Positions 9,500 to 18,395 of a stretch of DNA of 64,000 bases are shown piece after piece. The stretch's first letter is position 1; the number at the start of each line of letters is the position of its first letter. This DNA is from Psychrobacter jeotgali (lineage in GTDB: Bacteria > Pseudomonadota > Gammaproteobacteria > Pseudomonadales > Moraxellaceae): positions 62,001 through 126,000 of the forward strand of contig NZ_CAJHAF010000001.1 in assembly GCF_904846315.1 (NCBI RefSeq), in the 5' to 3' direction. Made by a program: the position numbers and the translations under genes. Under the pieces are notes generated by a model, which saw nothing but the letters and a program-made list of their open reading frames with translations, ran no database searches and was not told the origin of the DNA.

Positions 9500-10831
9500 A
9501 TGGATAATAATAATTTACAGCATTCAAGCACTACCTCAGCTAATACGGCTAATAACGAGCCAAATAAAAAAAGTACCGCTAAGCTTACTGAGCAACAAGT
9601 ACTCATCGCTGGTGGCGGCCATGTCGGCTTATCATTTGCGCTGCTATTGGCGCACCATGGTATTGCGAGCACCTTGCTTGAGAAGAATAGCTATCCTGAG
9701 ATTAGCCCTGACGATGATGAGCAGCGTAGCCACTATTTGGATAGCCGTAATACGGCGCTATCACGGCGCACGGTACAAATTTATGAGGAAATTGGTTTAT
9801 GGGAACAGCTACAAAGTCATGCTTGCCGCATTGATGCGGTCAAAATCAGCGAGCAAGGCAGCTTTGGACAAGCGCAGCTCAATAAAGCAGATGAAAATGT
9901 CGAATCCTTTGGACAAGTGATGGAAAATGCTTGGCTAGGGCGCAAGTTATTATTGGCCGCTCAGCAAGAGCCTTTAATTACCCTGATTGATAATGCTGAT
10001 GTTACTGCGGTTGATCAACAGTATGACGGCGTTACCTTGAGCTTTAATTATTACGGTGATGAAGAAGGCGAGCAGCAATTGCAAGCCAGCGTCTTGGTCG
10101 CCTGTGATGGTAGAGACTCAACCGTGCGTCAATTATTAGGTATCGGCACCACGACTTATGATTATGAGCAAACCGCCATTGTAGGGGTGGTCGAGACCGA
10201 CAAGGCGCACGAGCATGTCGCCATTGAACGCTTTAGCCCAGCGGGGCCGCTCGCTGTCCTGCCATTGACGGATCCCAATGGCGATGGCAATGATGAGTAT
10301 CAACAAGGGTATAGACGTTCGGTAGTTTGGGTGTGTCCCAAAGGCGAGGAGACTCAATACCTAGAGGATGATGAGCACTTTTTGCAGACCTTGCAACAAG
10401 CTTTTGGTCAGCGTGCTGGCAAGTTTATAGCGGCAGGTCGCAGAGGCGCTTATCCTTTAACCCGAGTATTAGCGGACCAACAAGTCAAGGGTCGCTGCGT
10501 GATTATGGGCAACTCAGCGCATACCTTGCACCCGGTAGCGGGTCAAGGGTTTAACTTATGTATGCGTGATGCTCATGTACTGGCGCAAATGATGAGCAGA
10601 CAGGTGCTAAAAGGAGAAGATCTTGGTGATCCGAGCCTGCTTAAGCGTTATGAAAAAGCCCGTCAGACCGATCAAAAGCGGGTTATTCGTTTCTGCGATG
10701 CGGTCGTTCATGGCTTTACCCATCCCAATCCAGCGATTAAGCTGGCGCGTAATGTGGCCTTGGTAGCTTTTGATAAACTGCCTAATATTAAGCCATTGGT
10801 TGCCAATTATGCCATGGGCTTAAAATCGTAA
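9500..10831 (+). CDS. ubiH: UbiH-type FAD-dependent ubiquinone hydroxylase
   Basis: Flavin monooxygenase of aerobic ubiquinone synthesis, hydroxylating the aromatic ring of the polyprenyl intermediate. FAD-binding GGGHVGLSFALLLAHHG is near residue 37, after a 33-residue N/T/S-rich leader. DSRNTALSRRTVQIYEEIG is near 77. The UbiH/COQ6 signature near 335-355 reads GNSAHTLHPVAGQGFNL. The Asn in GNSA (usually GDAA in related enzymes) is also what I recall in E. coli UbiH, which favours UbiH over UbiF or UbiI. It has 443 residues, with a second hydroxylase 35 bases downstream. The ribosome site AGGAG supports the start. Confidence 0.85.
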   Translation: MDNNNLQHSSTTSANTANNEPNKKSTAKLTEQQVLIAGGGHVGLSFALLLAHHGIASTLLEKNSYPEISPDDDEQRSHYLDSRNTALSRRTVQIYEEIGLWEQLQSHACRIDAVKISEQGSFGQAQLNKADENVESFGQVMENAWLGRKLLLAAQQEPLITLIDNADVTAVDQQYDGVTLSFNYYGDEEGEQQLQASVLVACDGRDSTVRQLLGIGTTTYDYEQTAIVGVVETDKAHEHVAIERFSPAGPLAVLPLTDPNGDGNDEYQQGYRRSVVWVCPKGEETQYLEDDEHFLQTLQQAFGQRAGKFIAAGRRGAYPLTRVLADQQVKGRCVIMGNSAHTLHPVAGQGFNLCMRDAHVLAQMMSRQVLKGEDLGDPSLLKRYEKARQTDQKRVIRFCDAVVHGFTHPNPAIKLARNVALVAFDKLPNIKPLVANYAMGLKS

Positions 10832-10866
10832 TATAAATTAATAGCTTATACATTGAGAGATATCTT

Positions 10867-12144
10867 ATGAAAAATAACCATACGCTGATTATTGGGGGCG
10901 GTATAGTTGGCGCTACGCTTGCGCTGAAGCTGGCTCAAGCCAAGCATCCAGTAACCTTAATCGATGCCCGCCCTAAGCGTAACCAAGCCGATTGGGAGCA
11001 AGTACTTAATAACCGTGATGCTCGCGTTTATGCGCTTAGCCTAGCTAGTATTGGTCTACTAAAAGAAGCAGGCGCTTGGCAAAAGATAGCTAGCTCAGGT
11101 CGCAAGGCGGATTACTCACAAATGCAAGTTTGGCAACGTAATGGTATCGGCGAACTGCTATTTGGCGAGAATGACAGTAGCAATGATAATAGCAATGATA
11201 GCGCAAAGCCTGAGATGCTAGGAAGTATGGTTGAGCCTTTGGTCATTGAGTATGCGCTGTGGCAACGCTTTTTTGAGCCCGATGTTAGCGACTATCTAAC
11301 CGTTATTGACGGGCACAAAGTGGTACAAATGGATTGGCTGGGATCACAGCAAGGTTATCGGGTGACCTTGGATGATGGAACCGCTATTCAAGCGGCATTA
11401 TTGATAGGCGCTGATGGTCGAGGATCGTTTGTCCGTAAGCAAGCCGGTATTGAGCTTGATACCCTTGATTATAAGCAAACCGCTATTTGCTGTGCTATTC
11501 AGACCGCCAAACCGCACCGTGCTACCGCTCGCCAAGCTATGCTACCGACTGGTACGCTGGCGCTATTGCCACTCGCCGATATCACCGATGAAGACAAAGC
11601 TCGCCCGCAACATTGGCAGTCAGTAGTTTGGACTTTGCCGCGTAATCAAGCGTTGTCATTGTTAGAAGAGGATGCGCGCGTTATCGCTGATAAACTTGCT
11701 GCTGCCAGCACTTATGAGCTTGGTGCTATAGATAAAGTTGAATCTATCGCCAGCTTTCCACTGGCGGCTCAGCAAGCTAAAAGTTACGTCGCTGATAATT
11801 TAGTACTGATAGGAGACGCCGCCCATGGGGTGCATCCGCTGGCGGGACAGGGGCTTAACTTGGGTATGCTCGATGTAAAAGAGCTATTTGAGCAACTGAC
11901 TCACGATTTTGCCCGTAGTGGCGGTACGCTTTGGGGTGCTAATCAAACCCTGCGCACTTATGAGCGTCTGCGTCGCCCGCATAATAGTTTGATGATGCAT
12001 AGCTTTTCGCTACTTAACTGGCTGTTTGCAGGGGAGTTGGCGCAATTGCGTCCTATCCAAATAATTCGTAATGAGGGCATGTATCGGGTGAGCAAGATTA
12101 GACCTTTGATGCGGTTATTTGCTAAGCAGGCGAGTGGGGTTTAG
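10867..12144 (+). CDS. Second UbiH/UbiI/UbiF-family FAD monooxygenase
   Basis: Paralogue of the preceding gene and probably another ring hydroxylase of ubiquinone synthesis. FAD motif IGGGIVGATLALKLAQ is at about residues 8-23. NRDARVYALSLASIGLL is near 49, and GDAAHGVHPLAGQGLNLGML, the family signature with the normal Asp, is near 317. The HPLAGQG form resembles UbiI (VisC) more than UbiH. A short N/D/S-rich insertion lies near 100-113. It has 425 residues, an ATG 35 bases after ubiH and almost certainly one operon with it. Which ring position it oxidises cannot be told from sequence. Confidence 0.83.
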   Translation: MKNNHTLIIGGGIVGATLALKLAQAKHPVTLIDARPKRNQADWEQVLNNRDARVYALSLASIGLLKEAGAWQKIASSGRKADYSQMQVWQRNGIGELLFGENDSSNDNSNDSAKPEMLGSMVEPLVIEYALWQRFFEPDVSDYLTVIDGHKVVQMDWLGSQQGYRVTLDDGTAIQAALLIGADGRGSFVRKQAGIELDTLDYKQTAICCAIQTAKPHRATARQAMLPTGTLALLPLADITDEDKARPQHWQSVVWTLPRNQALSLLEEDARVIADKLAAASTYELGAIDKVESIASFPLAAQQAKSYVADNLVLIGDAAHGVHPLAGQGLNLGMLDVKELFEQLTHDFARSGGTLWGANQTLRTYERLRRPHNSLMMHSFSLLNWLFAGELAQLRPIQIIRNEGMYRVSKIRPLMRLFAKQASGV

Positions 12145-12171
12145 GGGTTTGGACTTAACGAAGAGTAGAGT

Positions 12172-12768
12172 ATGAACGTGAAATTATGGACAATAGCGTC
12201 AATTATGATAGGCACTTTAGTACTGACAGGTTGCCAAACTACTAATTTGTCTAATCGAACAAGTCAAGCTATCAACATACCAACGGTTGTGGTTAATGTA
12301 GATAGCGACGGTGATGGTGTACCTGATGATTTAGATCAATGTCCAGCTACGCCATATAACGTGGTTGTCGATGAAAGAGGCTGCCCTTTTACGATGCCTG
12401 GGGTAGGTCTAAAAATGGAATATCGCGCTTTTTTTGATAAAGATAGCAGTGAGCTGTTGCCAAAGTATCAAGCCGAGCTTGACAAGGTAGGTATGAAATT
12501 GCAAGAGCATAAAACCGCTACCATATTGATTGAAGGTCATAATTCAAGAACTGAAGTTGATATCGCCTCTATAAACGAAGCGAATGCCTTGGCGCAAAAC
12601 AGAGCCAATAAGGTTAAAAATTATTTAATATCGAAATATAACATTGCCTCTGAGCGCATCACGGCGACTGAGTATGGCGCAAGAAGACCAATTGCGCCTT
12701 CTGATAGTGAAGAGGGTAATATGTTGAACCGGCGCGTATATGCGATTGCGTCTGAACCTCAGGAGTAA
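12172..12768 (+). CDS. OmpA-family outer-membrane lipoprotein
   Basis: A lipoprotein signal peptide ends in the lipobox LTGC (Cys21). Next comes one thrombospondin type-3-like calcium repeat, DSDGDGVPDDLDQCPATP at about residues 45-62. The OmpA/MotB peptidoglycan-binding domain covers about 82-195, with NRANKVKNYLISKYN and NRRVYAIA-type ends. Such proteins anchor the outer membrane to peptidoglycan. The 198-residue form is close to the short OmpA-like lipoproteins of Moraxellaceae. It starts 27 bases after the second hydroxylase and may be read from the same promoter. Confidence 0.88.
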   Translation: MNVKLWTIASIMIGTLVLTGCQTTNLSNRTSQAINIPTVVVNVDSDGDGVPDDLDQCPATPYNVVVDERGCPFTMPGVGLKMEYRAFFDKDSSELLPKYQAELDKVGMKLQEHKTATILIEGHNSRTEVDIASINEANALAQNRANKVKNYLISKYNIASERITATEYGARRPIAPSDSEEGNMLNRRVYAIASEPQE

Positions 12769-12838
12769 AAATAACTTTATTACTCAAACGATTTGAGGTA
12801 ACTCGTAAAGTCTAATTGAATAAGGACTCCAATTAGAT

Positions 12839-12999
12839 ATGAAAATAAATTTATATCTAGCCGGTACCATTTTTTTAGTTCTTTTGGGTTATCGGCGTGT
12901 CAAATCACTCTAACTATGCCGTTTAAAGATACAGCTCAACATGAAATTATCAGAACGATGCAGGCAGAGACTGATTTAGATGACAATAGTATGAGCTGA
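12839..12999 (+). pseudogene. Tiny lipoprotein gene broken by one base
   Basis: The ATG at 12839 opens MKINLYLAGTIFLVLLG, a classic lipoprotein signal, then runs off frame at 12889. The next frame continues LSACQITLTMPFKD and so on to a TGA at 12997-12999. Adding one T in GGGTTA (12886-12891) would join the two into about 53 residues with a perfect lipobox LSAC. So a one-base deletion, or a sequence error, is the simplest reading. It follows the OmpA-like lipoprotein by 70 bases. AAGGA at 12822 is a possible, rather distant, ribosome site. Confidence 0.55.
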
Positions 13000-13160
13000 T
13001 ACCGATAAAATGAGAGTCCAGAAATAGAGAACCGCCACTTGCAAAAGCAGAGGTGACGGTCATATTGATATCTATATTATCATGTAAAAAGAAGGCATGT
13101 TATATTTTTTAGCAAACACACAAAAAATTACTATGAATATTAAGAGTAAAAGGCAAACCT

Positions 13161-14360
13161 ATGCTCATCCCCAAATACTGGGCGCAGTATAAGCAGCGCT
13201 TTACCTCTCAAACGACAGGTGATAGCGGTTCTAAACAAGCCACTATCAAGCGTTATGGTTGGTCAGATGTTAGCCAAGTTGAAGCATTAAGCCATGCCAA
13301 AGCGCGCGTCACTGAAGCGCATCAGCGCTGGCTAGCTGGTGAGGATATCGTGCGCCGTGAACGCAAGGAGGAGTATAACCAAAGCAACGGCATTCCCATT
13401 CGTGAACAAATTATCTCTGAGCAGACTTATCCTAGCTCAAATTTATCTAACAGCTCTATACCTCTAACCCAGCTTATCGTTACTCGCAATAGCTACGGCG
13501 CCCAAGTGGCAAACGTCGATAATATCGCCATTATAGACATTGATAACGCTGAACTGTTGCATCATCTTTATCCAGATGACTATGATCAAGATGGCTTTAT
13601 AACCACAAATTCAGTCAATAAAAGCCAACCTTCAACTAAGCTGATAGTTTGGAGCTTCATTATCGTCTCTGCGGTTATCGCCAGTATCATAGCGTGGCAA
13701 GAGTTATCTTGGCTGTGGCTGATTGCACTGATGATAGCCGCAACCGCTTTTTTATGGCAAAAAGCCAGTAAACAAGAGCAGGCGCGCCAGCAAAAATCAG
13801 AGGCTGATTTGGCTTCACTGCTACCGTTTATGACTGACTTAATTCAACAGCGTATTACTAATCATCCCGATGAAAGCTTTCGTTTGTATCAGACGCCCGC
13901 CGGCTTTCGTATTATCGCGACGCATGATGTTACTTTGCCTAGTGATAGCGTAGTTGCCGAGTGGTTTGAGTATTTCCATGCGGACGCCAATTATGCTCGT
14001 CTTTGTCAGTCGCAGCAGTGCTTTCGGGCGCGCTTGACGGCCAAGCCTTGGCGTATGACTAAGGTTACGGAGACTGGTAAATTGGATAAAGATATTCCAA
14101 CCAAAGACTTTTGCTTTGGAGCTGATACTGAGGCGAGTGATGACATTAAGCGCCGTCAAGATAAGTTAAAAGCGCGTAGACAGTGGATTGCTGACTATGA
14201 TGGTTTTGCTAAGGGTTATAAGGCTTGCCGTTATGTTGCAAGTTTTGACGGTAGAGACGCTACAACTCCTAACAATCAGCCTATACAAAAAGCTATTGAT
14301 GAGTTTATACAGTGGCATGATAAGGTTTGTCAGGTGGATAGGGATTTGCCGTTAGCTTGA
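13161..14360 (+). CDS. Hypothetical protein with two central membrane helices
   Basis: Function not known. The 399 residues fall into three parts. The N-terminal cytosolic segment contains RYGWSDVSQVEALSHAKARV near residue 31 and TRNSYGAQVANVDN near 107, with DIDNAE and DYDQDGFI acidic stretches. Two membrane helices follow at about 160-195 (IVWSFIIVSAVIASIIAWQ; WLWLIALMIAATAFLW). The soluble C-terminal domain holds FRLYQTPAGFRIIATHDV near 233 and LCQSQQCFRARLTAKPWRM near 279, with conserved-looking Arg, Cys and Trp residues. These look like a genuine conserved family rather than a random frame. It stands alone between two broken genes. Confidence 0.75.
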   Translation: MLIPKYWAQYKQRFTSQTTGDSGSKQATIKRYGWSDVSQVEALSHAKARVTEAHQRWLAGEDIVRRERKEEYNQSNGIPIREQIISEQTYPSSNLSNSSIPLTQLIVTRNSYGAQVANVDNIAIIDIDNAELLHHLYPDDYDQDGFITTNSVNKSQPSTKLIVWSFIIVSAVIASIIAWQELSWLWLIALMIAATAFLWQKASKQEQARQQKSEADLASLLPFMTDLIQQRITNHPDESFRLYQTPAGFRIIATHDVTLPSDSVVAEWFEYFHADANYARLCQSQQCFRARLTAKPWRMTKVTETGKLDKDIPTKDFCFGADTEASDDIKRRQDKLKARRQWIADYDGFAKGYKACRYVASFDGRDATTPNNQPIQKAIDEFIQWHDKVCQVDRDLPLA

Positions 14361-14530
14361 TGGGTTTTTTAAATTTTCATTTGTTTTTGGTATAAGTTCA
14401 TGGCACGATTATTTTATTAGATTCTAATTTTGAGTTCTATGATGACTATTGAAAGTGATGCCATTGTAACGGAAGGACAATAAGATCACATTTTTATTTT
14501 GATAATTATTTAAGCTAAAGTGGCTATAAA

Positions 14531-15340
14531 ATGACTAAACTTAGAAAAGGTACTAAAAAATACGAATTAGTTATGAAGTCGAGAGAGGCTGCTTTAGCGG
14601 CAGTTCAAATATTCAACAACCCTAATATCACCTTTAAGTCAGAGTCATTTTCGGTATTGATAATAATTAGTTGGACATATTTATTACACGCTTATTATGA
14701 AAATAAAGGTATTGAATATCGTTACTACAAGAAGCCTAATAAACGTAAGATTTTTGACAGAACCAAGCATGGCGCATATAAGCACTGGGAGCTTGAAAGA
14801 TGTTTAGATAATGATAAAAGTCCAATAGACTACGAGTCTGCTCTAAATTTAAAGTTTCTAATAGGGTTACGTCATGAGATTGAGCATCAAATGACATCTA
14901 GAATCGATGATAGTCTGAGTGCTCGATATCAAGCCTGTTGTTTGAACTATAATCATTATATCTGCAAGTTTTTTGGTAAAGAGCACGGAATAGAAAAACA
15001 CTTGTCTTTTAGTCTTCAGTTTTCTAGTATATCTGAAGAACAAAAAAATCTTCTTTCTGAATTTGAAGAATTACCCGAAAATATTAAAAGCTACATAACT
15101 AAATTTGACGAGTCTATATCGGATGAAGAATATGGTAGCCCAAAATATGCCTACAGAATATTATTCGTACCTAAAACTGTTAATAAAAGAGGACAGGCAG
15201 ATAAAGTCATTGAGTTTTTGAAGCATGATGACCCCTTGGCTGCAAAAGTGAATACAGAGTATCAGTTAATAAAGGAAACTGAGAAGGTTAAATATCTACC
15301 TAAAAAAATTGTAAGTATCAGAATGATGAAGGGTTCGTAA
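14531..15340 (+). CDS. HEPN/DUF3644-like protein, probably frameshifted before its C-terminus
   Basis: The 269 residues show an all-helical start, KSREAALAAVQIFNNPNITF near 18 and SWTYLLHAYY near 49, that resembles the DUF3644 group of HEPN proteins. They carry LKFLIGLRHEIEHQ near 112-125, an R-x4-H motif (RHEIEH) of the kind that forms the RNase site in HEPN toxins and defence effectors. The stop at 15338-15340 is immediately followed in another frame by what looks like the missing C-terminus (next entry). The gene is AT-rich, stands alone, and is likely a laterally acquired, decaying defence or toxin gene. DUF3644 membership is from memory of the family pattern and needs a profile search. 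Confidence 0.6.
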   Translation: MTKLRKGTKKYELVMKSREAALAAVQIFNNPNITFKSESFSVLIIISWTYLLHAYYENKGIEYRYYKKPNKRKIFDRTKHGAYKHWELERCLDNDKSPIDYESALNLKFLIGLRHEIEHQMTSRIDDSLSARYQACCLNYNHYICKFFGKEHGIEKHLSFSLQFSSISEEQKNLLSEFEELPENIKSYITKFDESISDEEYGSPKYAYRILFVPKTVNKRGQADKVIEFLKHDDPLAAKVNTEYQLIKETEKVKYLPKKIVSIRMMKGS

Positions 15341-15501
15341 ACTTTAAGATTCATCATCATACTAATTTATGGAAATCTTTAGATGGAAAAAATAAGTCTC
15401 AAGGATATGGCGTAAAAATTGAAAAACAATGGTATTGGTATGAGAGATGGTTGTATGTTGTAAGGAAGCACTGTCAAGACAACGCCAATCAGTATAGATA
15501 A
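15337..15501 (+). pseudogene. Out-of-frame C-terminal piece of the HEPN/DUF3644-like gene
   Basis: One base out of frame with the gene above, the sequence reads VNFKIHHHTNLWKSLDGKNK, then a glycine/aromatic stretch, then KQWYWYERWLYVVRKHC, to a TAA at 15499-15501. It has no start of its own and is rich in Trp, Tyr and His, which is unlike random sequence. Inserting one base near 15333-15337 would fuse it to the preceding frame and give a protein of about 324 residues. So this is most simply a one-base deletion or a sequencing error. Confidence 0.55.
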
Positions 15502-15575
15502 CTAATGAATTATAAATTATTTGTTATCTATGAGTATTATTTTACTCGAACCATTTTAGATTAAGTTCAAACCAG

Positions 15576-16487
15576 CTACCACCAAGCCGCAAACACCACC
15601 ATCAATACCGGCGACACAATATTAATTATAAAACCAAAACTAATCGCTAACGGTACCACCTTTAAGCCGCCAGATTGCTGAATAATAGGCAGAGTAAAGT
15701 CCAAACTGGTCGCGCCGCCAAGGCCTACCGATGCTGACGGATACTTACGCATAAATACCGGAATAAATATCAGCGCAAAGAATTCCCGTATCAAGTCATT
15801 AAACAATGCGACACTGCCCCAAATCGCTCCATAAGCATCGGTCATCACGATAGCAGACAGCGAGTACCAACCAAAGCCCGAGGCCAGTGCCAAACCTTTT
15901 GTCCATGAGACCTCAGTGAATAGTAGCGCAAAAATCAGCCCGCCAATCAATACTGACAGCGTGAAGATAACACTCATCTCCACCCCGCGCTTATTAAGCA
16001 GCACCTGTTTGAGGGTGATGCCCGAGCCTTTAAGTCCAACGCCGACCAGTAATATCAATATCATTAGCATAATGGTCATGGTATTTTCAGGCGGCATGTA
16101 ACCAGCGGGCAAGAAATAACCGATGATCATACCAATCACCACGCAGCTGACTTGCGCCAAACTGCCACGAATACTGACTCGATGTTGCTCGGTTTTAGTC
16201 GTTGTTTTTTTGGCCTGCCAAGGACGCCAGTGGTCGAATATCATCAGGGCCACTAAGCCGGTTCCAATGGTTAATATCGATAAAACGGTGACATACAGCG
16301 CAATCTCGCCCAACTGGCTGCCAAGCCCTTCGACTTGCGACAGCTCAATCCCGATAAGGGTTAAGATGATAAATACCAGATAAGACAGACCCTTGTCGGC
16401 AAGAAGCGTGATCCTGCGGTTGGAGGGCAGGGCAAAGCCAATAAACATCGGCATCAGTACCAAGACGAGGGTAATAAGGTTTTGCAT
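15576..16487 (-). CDS. lysO: LysO-family lysine exporter (DUF340)
   Basis: Inner-membrane exporter of lysine (and toxic analogues such as thialysine) in the characterised E. coli relative YbjE. The 303 residues contain about eight hydrophobic helices. Family-type features are the N-terminal SYLVFIILTLIGIELSQ stretch near 33, LLVGVGLKGSGITLKQVLLN near 144, GFGWYSLSAIVMTDAYG near 204 and the helix-breaking LIREFFALIFIPVFMRK near 232. Length and motif order fit LysO. An extended -10 box (TGG-TACAAT, minus strand, about 16535-16545) lies roughly 50 bases upstream. It is convergent with the broken HEPN gene. Confidence 0.85.
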   Translation of the reverse strand: MQNLITLVLVLMPMFIGFALPSNRRITLLADKGLSYLVFIILTLIGIELSQVEGLGSQLGEIALYVTVLSILTIGTGLVALMIFDHWRPWQAKKTTTKTEQHRVSIRGSLAQVSCVVIGMIIGYFLPAGYMPPENTMTIMLMILILLVGVGLKGSGITLKQVLLNKRGVEMSVIFTLSVLIGGLIFALLFTEVSWTKGLALASGFGWYSLSAIVMTDAYGAIWGSVALFNDLIREFFALIFIPVFMRKYPSASVGLGGATSLDFTLPIIQQSGGLKVVPLAISFGFIINIVSPVLMVVFAAWW

Positions 16488-16597
16488 GGTCTACAGGCTC
16501 GTAACATTTTGACAAGGCGTTTTTACAAGCCGGAGATTGTACCATACTAGGGGTCAAAAGCTGGTATAGGGCAGGATTTTTAGCTTTATAAAGGGGT

Positions 16598-18394
16598 TTA
16601 GCTCGCTACTTCTAAAGCGCTGTGGTTAGGCTGTTTTATCTTAGTGGGTTGAGGATTATTCTTTGGCGTGCTGTTTTCTTTAACTAGCGGCTCAATAATA
16701 CTGACTTTCGGCTCAGCGGCTAAATTGGGGTAATCCGTTCGATAGTGCCCACCGCGACTCTCCTGCCGCTGATAAGCAGATTGAATAATCAGGCTAGCCA
16801 GCCCTAATTGGCGTGTAAGTCGAAAATAAGCCAGCCTGCCCATTTTATTTGGGAATGCGCAGTCAGAATCTCCCAGCATGGATTGCCATTTATTTATTTG
16901 TGCTAAGGCTTGCTCTAACGACTTAGCGCTACGCACAATACCTAAATTATTCGTCAGCAAAGCTTTTAATGGCGTCGTTATTTTATCGATGTCAGTAACA
17001 ATATCAATATCGATATGACGGTTGTCATTAGCAATGACACCAGCAGTAAAATTAGCTTGCGATAAGTGAACAGACTGGTTATTCGATAAAGTAGGGGTTG
17101 CCCAAATATTAGTCATTAAATAGTGTGGTAAATGTGCCGCAATATTGCGACCAACCACTACGCATTCTAATAACGAATTACTGGCCAAGCGATTGGCACC
17201 ATGCAGTCCTGTGTAAGCGACCTCGCCAGCGGCATACAGCCCTTGCAGGTCGCTCAAGCCATTAGCACAAGTGACGACCCCGCCGCAGCTATAATGAGCG
17301 GTCGGTGCAACGGGAATGGGGTCTGTGGTAATATCAATGCCAAGCGCTAATAGCGTCTGATAAATTTGCGGAAAGTGCGCTTGTATAAATTGACTTGGTA
17401 AATGGCTGATATCAAGATGCACATAACCCAGACCGTTATCGCTGATTTGTTCGGCAATCGCTCGGGCGACAATATCTCTAGGAGCAAGCTCAGCTCGCTC
17501 GTCTACATCTAACATAAAGCGCTTGCCGGTCTGCGGACAATACAAGCGTCCGCCTTCACCGCGCAGGGCTTCGGATATCAAAAAGCTGCTGTCATCCAGC
17601 GCTAATCCTGTCGGATGAAACTGGATAAATTCTAAATTCGCCAAACGACAACCTGCTTGCCAAGCCATCATCACCCCATCACCAACACAAACATCGGGGG
17701 CGCTGGCACGTTGAAACAGTTTACCTAAGCCGCCACTGGCGAGCACCACCGCTTGGCTATGAATAGTAAGCTGACGTTGGCTACGATGATCAAAAACGAT
17801 GGCGCCTTGGCATTGTTTATCGCCGGTAGTATTAGCGTGCAGATTTGCCGCTGACGATTCTGTTAGTAAGCTTAAAGCCTCACAAAAAGGCATAATCGTA
17901 ATATTAGCCGCCGCTTTTGCCTTGTTAATTAAAGTGTCCATGATATGGCGACCAGTGGCATCATCAGCGTGAGCCACTCGGCGACGGCCATGACCGCCTT
18001 CTTGCGTTAAATGCAGATTATCAGTATATAAAGTTTGAGCGGGCTCTTGAGCATGCTGGTTTTTCTGCGGAATTTGAGTAAAAGGCACGCCTTGCTCGCA
18101 CAGCCATTGCACCGCTTGTTGGCCAGCGCTTAAAATATTACTAGTATTGTCAGCGGCGCATAGTCCGGCGCCAGCGATAAGCGTATCGGCGACATGATCG
18201 CTTACCTTATCGTCTTTATCTAAGCTCGCTGCGATGCCGCCTTGCGCGTAGTGACTAGAGCCGCTCTCCAGCGCCCCTTTACTTAGCACCATAACGGTTA
18301 ACGATTTAGGCAGTGATAGGGCAGTGCTTAGTCCGGCAAGCCCAGCACCGATAATCAATACATCGGTCTGCTTACTTTGGCTATATTGAGCCAT
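16598..18394 (-). CDS. nadB: L-aspartate oxidase
   Basis: FAD enzyme oxidising L-aspartate to iminoaspartate, the first step of de novo NAD synthesis. The start is taken as the ATG at 18394, directly after the nadA stop (TAA-A-ATG), giving 598 residues. It begins MAQYSQSKQTDVLIIGAGLA with the FAD motif at once. A 17-codon upstream extension would overlap nadA and is unlikely. SHYAQGGIAAS, LEFIQFHPTGL, EALRGEGGRL and ARDIVARAI are the succinate dehydrogenase/NadB family motifs. The insertion CEALSLLTESSAANLHANTT and the long Lys/Asn/Pro-rich tail are unusual. It is cotranscribed with nadA. Confidence 0.95.
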   Translation of the reverse strand: MAQYSQSKQTDVLIIGAGLAGLSTALSLPKSLTVMVLSKGALESGSSHYAQGGIAASLDKDDKVSDHVADTLIAGAGLCAADNTSNILSAGQQAVQWLCEQGVPFTQIPQKNQHAQEPAQTLYTDNLHLTQEGGHGRRRVAHADDATGRHIMDTLINKAKAAANITIMPFCEALSLLTESSAANLHANTTGDKQCQGAIVFDHRSQRQLTIHSQAVVLASGGLGKLFQRASAPDVCVGDGVMMAWQAGCRLANLEFIQFHPTGLALDDSSFLISEALRGEGGRLYCPQTGKRFMLDVDERAELAPRDIVARAIAEQISDNGLGYVHLDISHLPSQFIQAHFPQIYQTLLALGIDITTDPIPVAPTAHYSCGGVVTCANGLSDLQGLYAAGEVAYTGLHGANRLASNSLLECVVVGRNIAAHLPHYLMTNIWATPTLSNNQSVHLSQANFTAGVIANDNRHIDIDIVTDIDKITTPLKALLTNNLGIVRSAKSLEQALAQINKWQSMLGDSDCAFPNKMGRLAYFRLTRQLGLASLIIQSAYQRQESRGGHYRTDYPNLAAEPKVSIIEPLVKENSTPKNNPQPTKIKQPNHSALEVAS

Positions 18395-18395
18395 T

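Noticed and set aside
13028..13062. Imperfect hairpin (ACCGCCACTT / AGAGGTGACGGT) before the hypothetical gene at 13161
   Set aside because: Several mismatches and no following T tract; not listed as a terminator.
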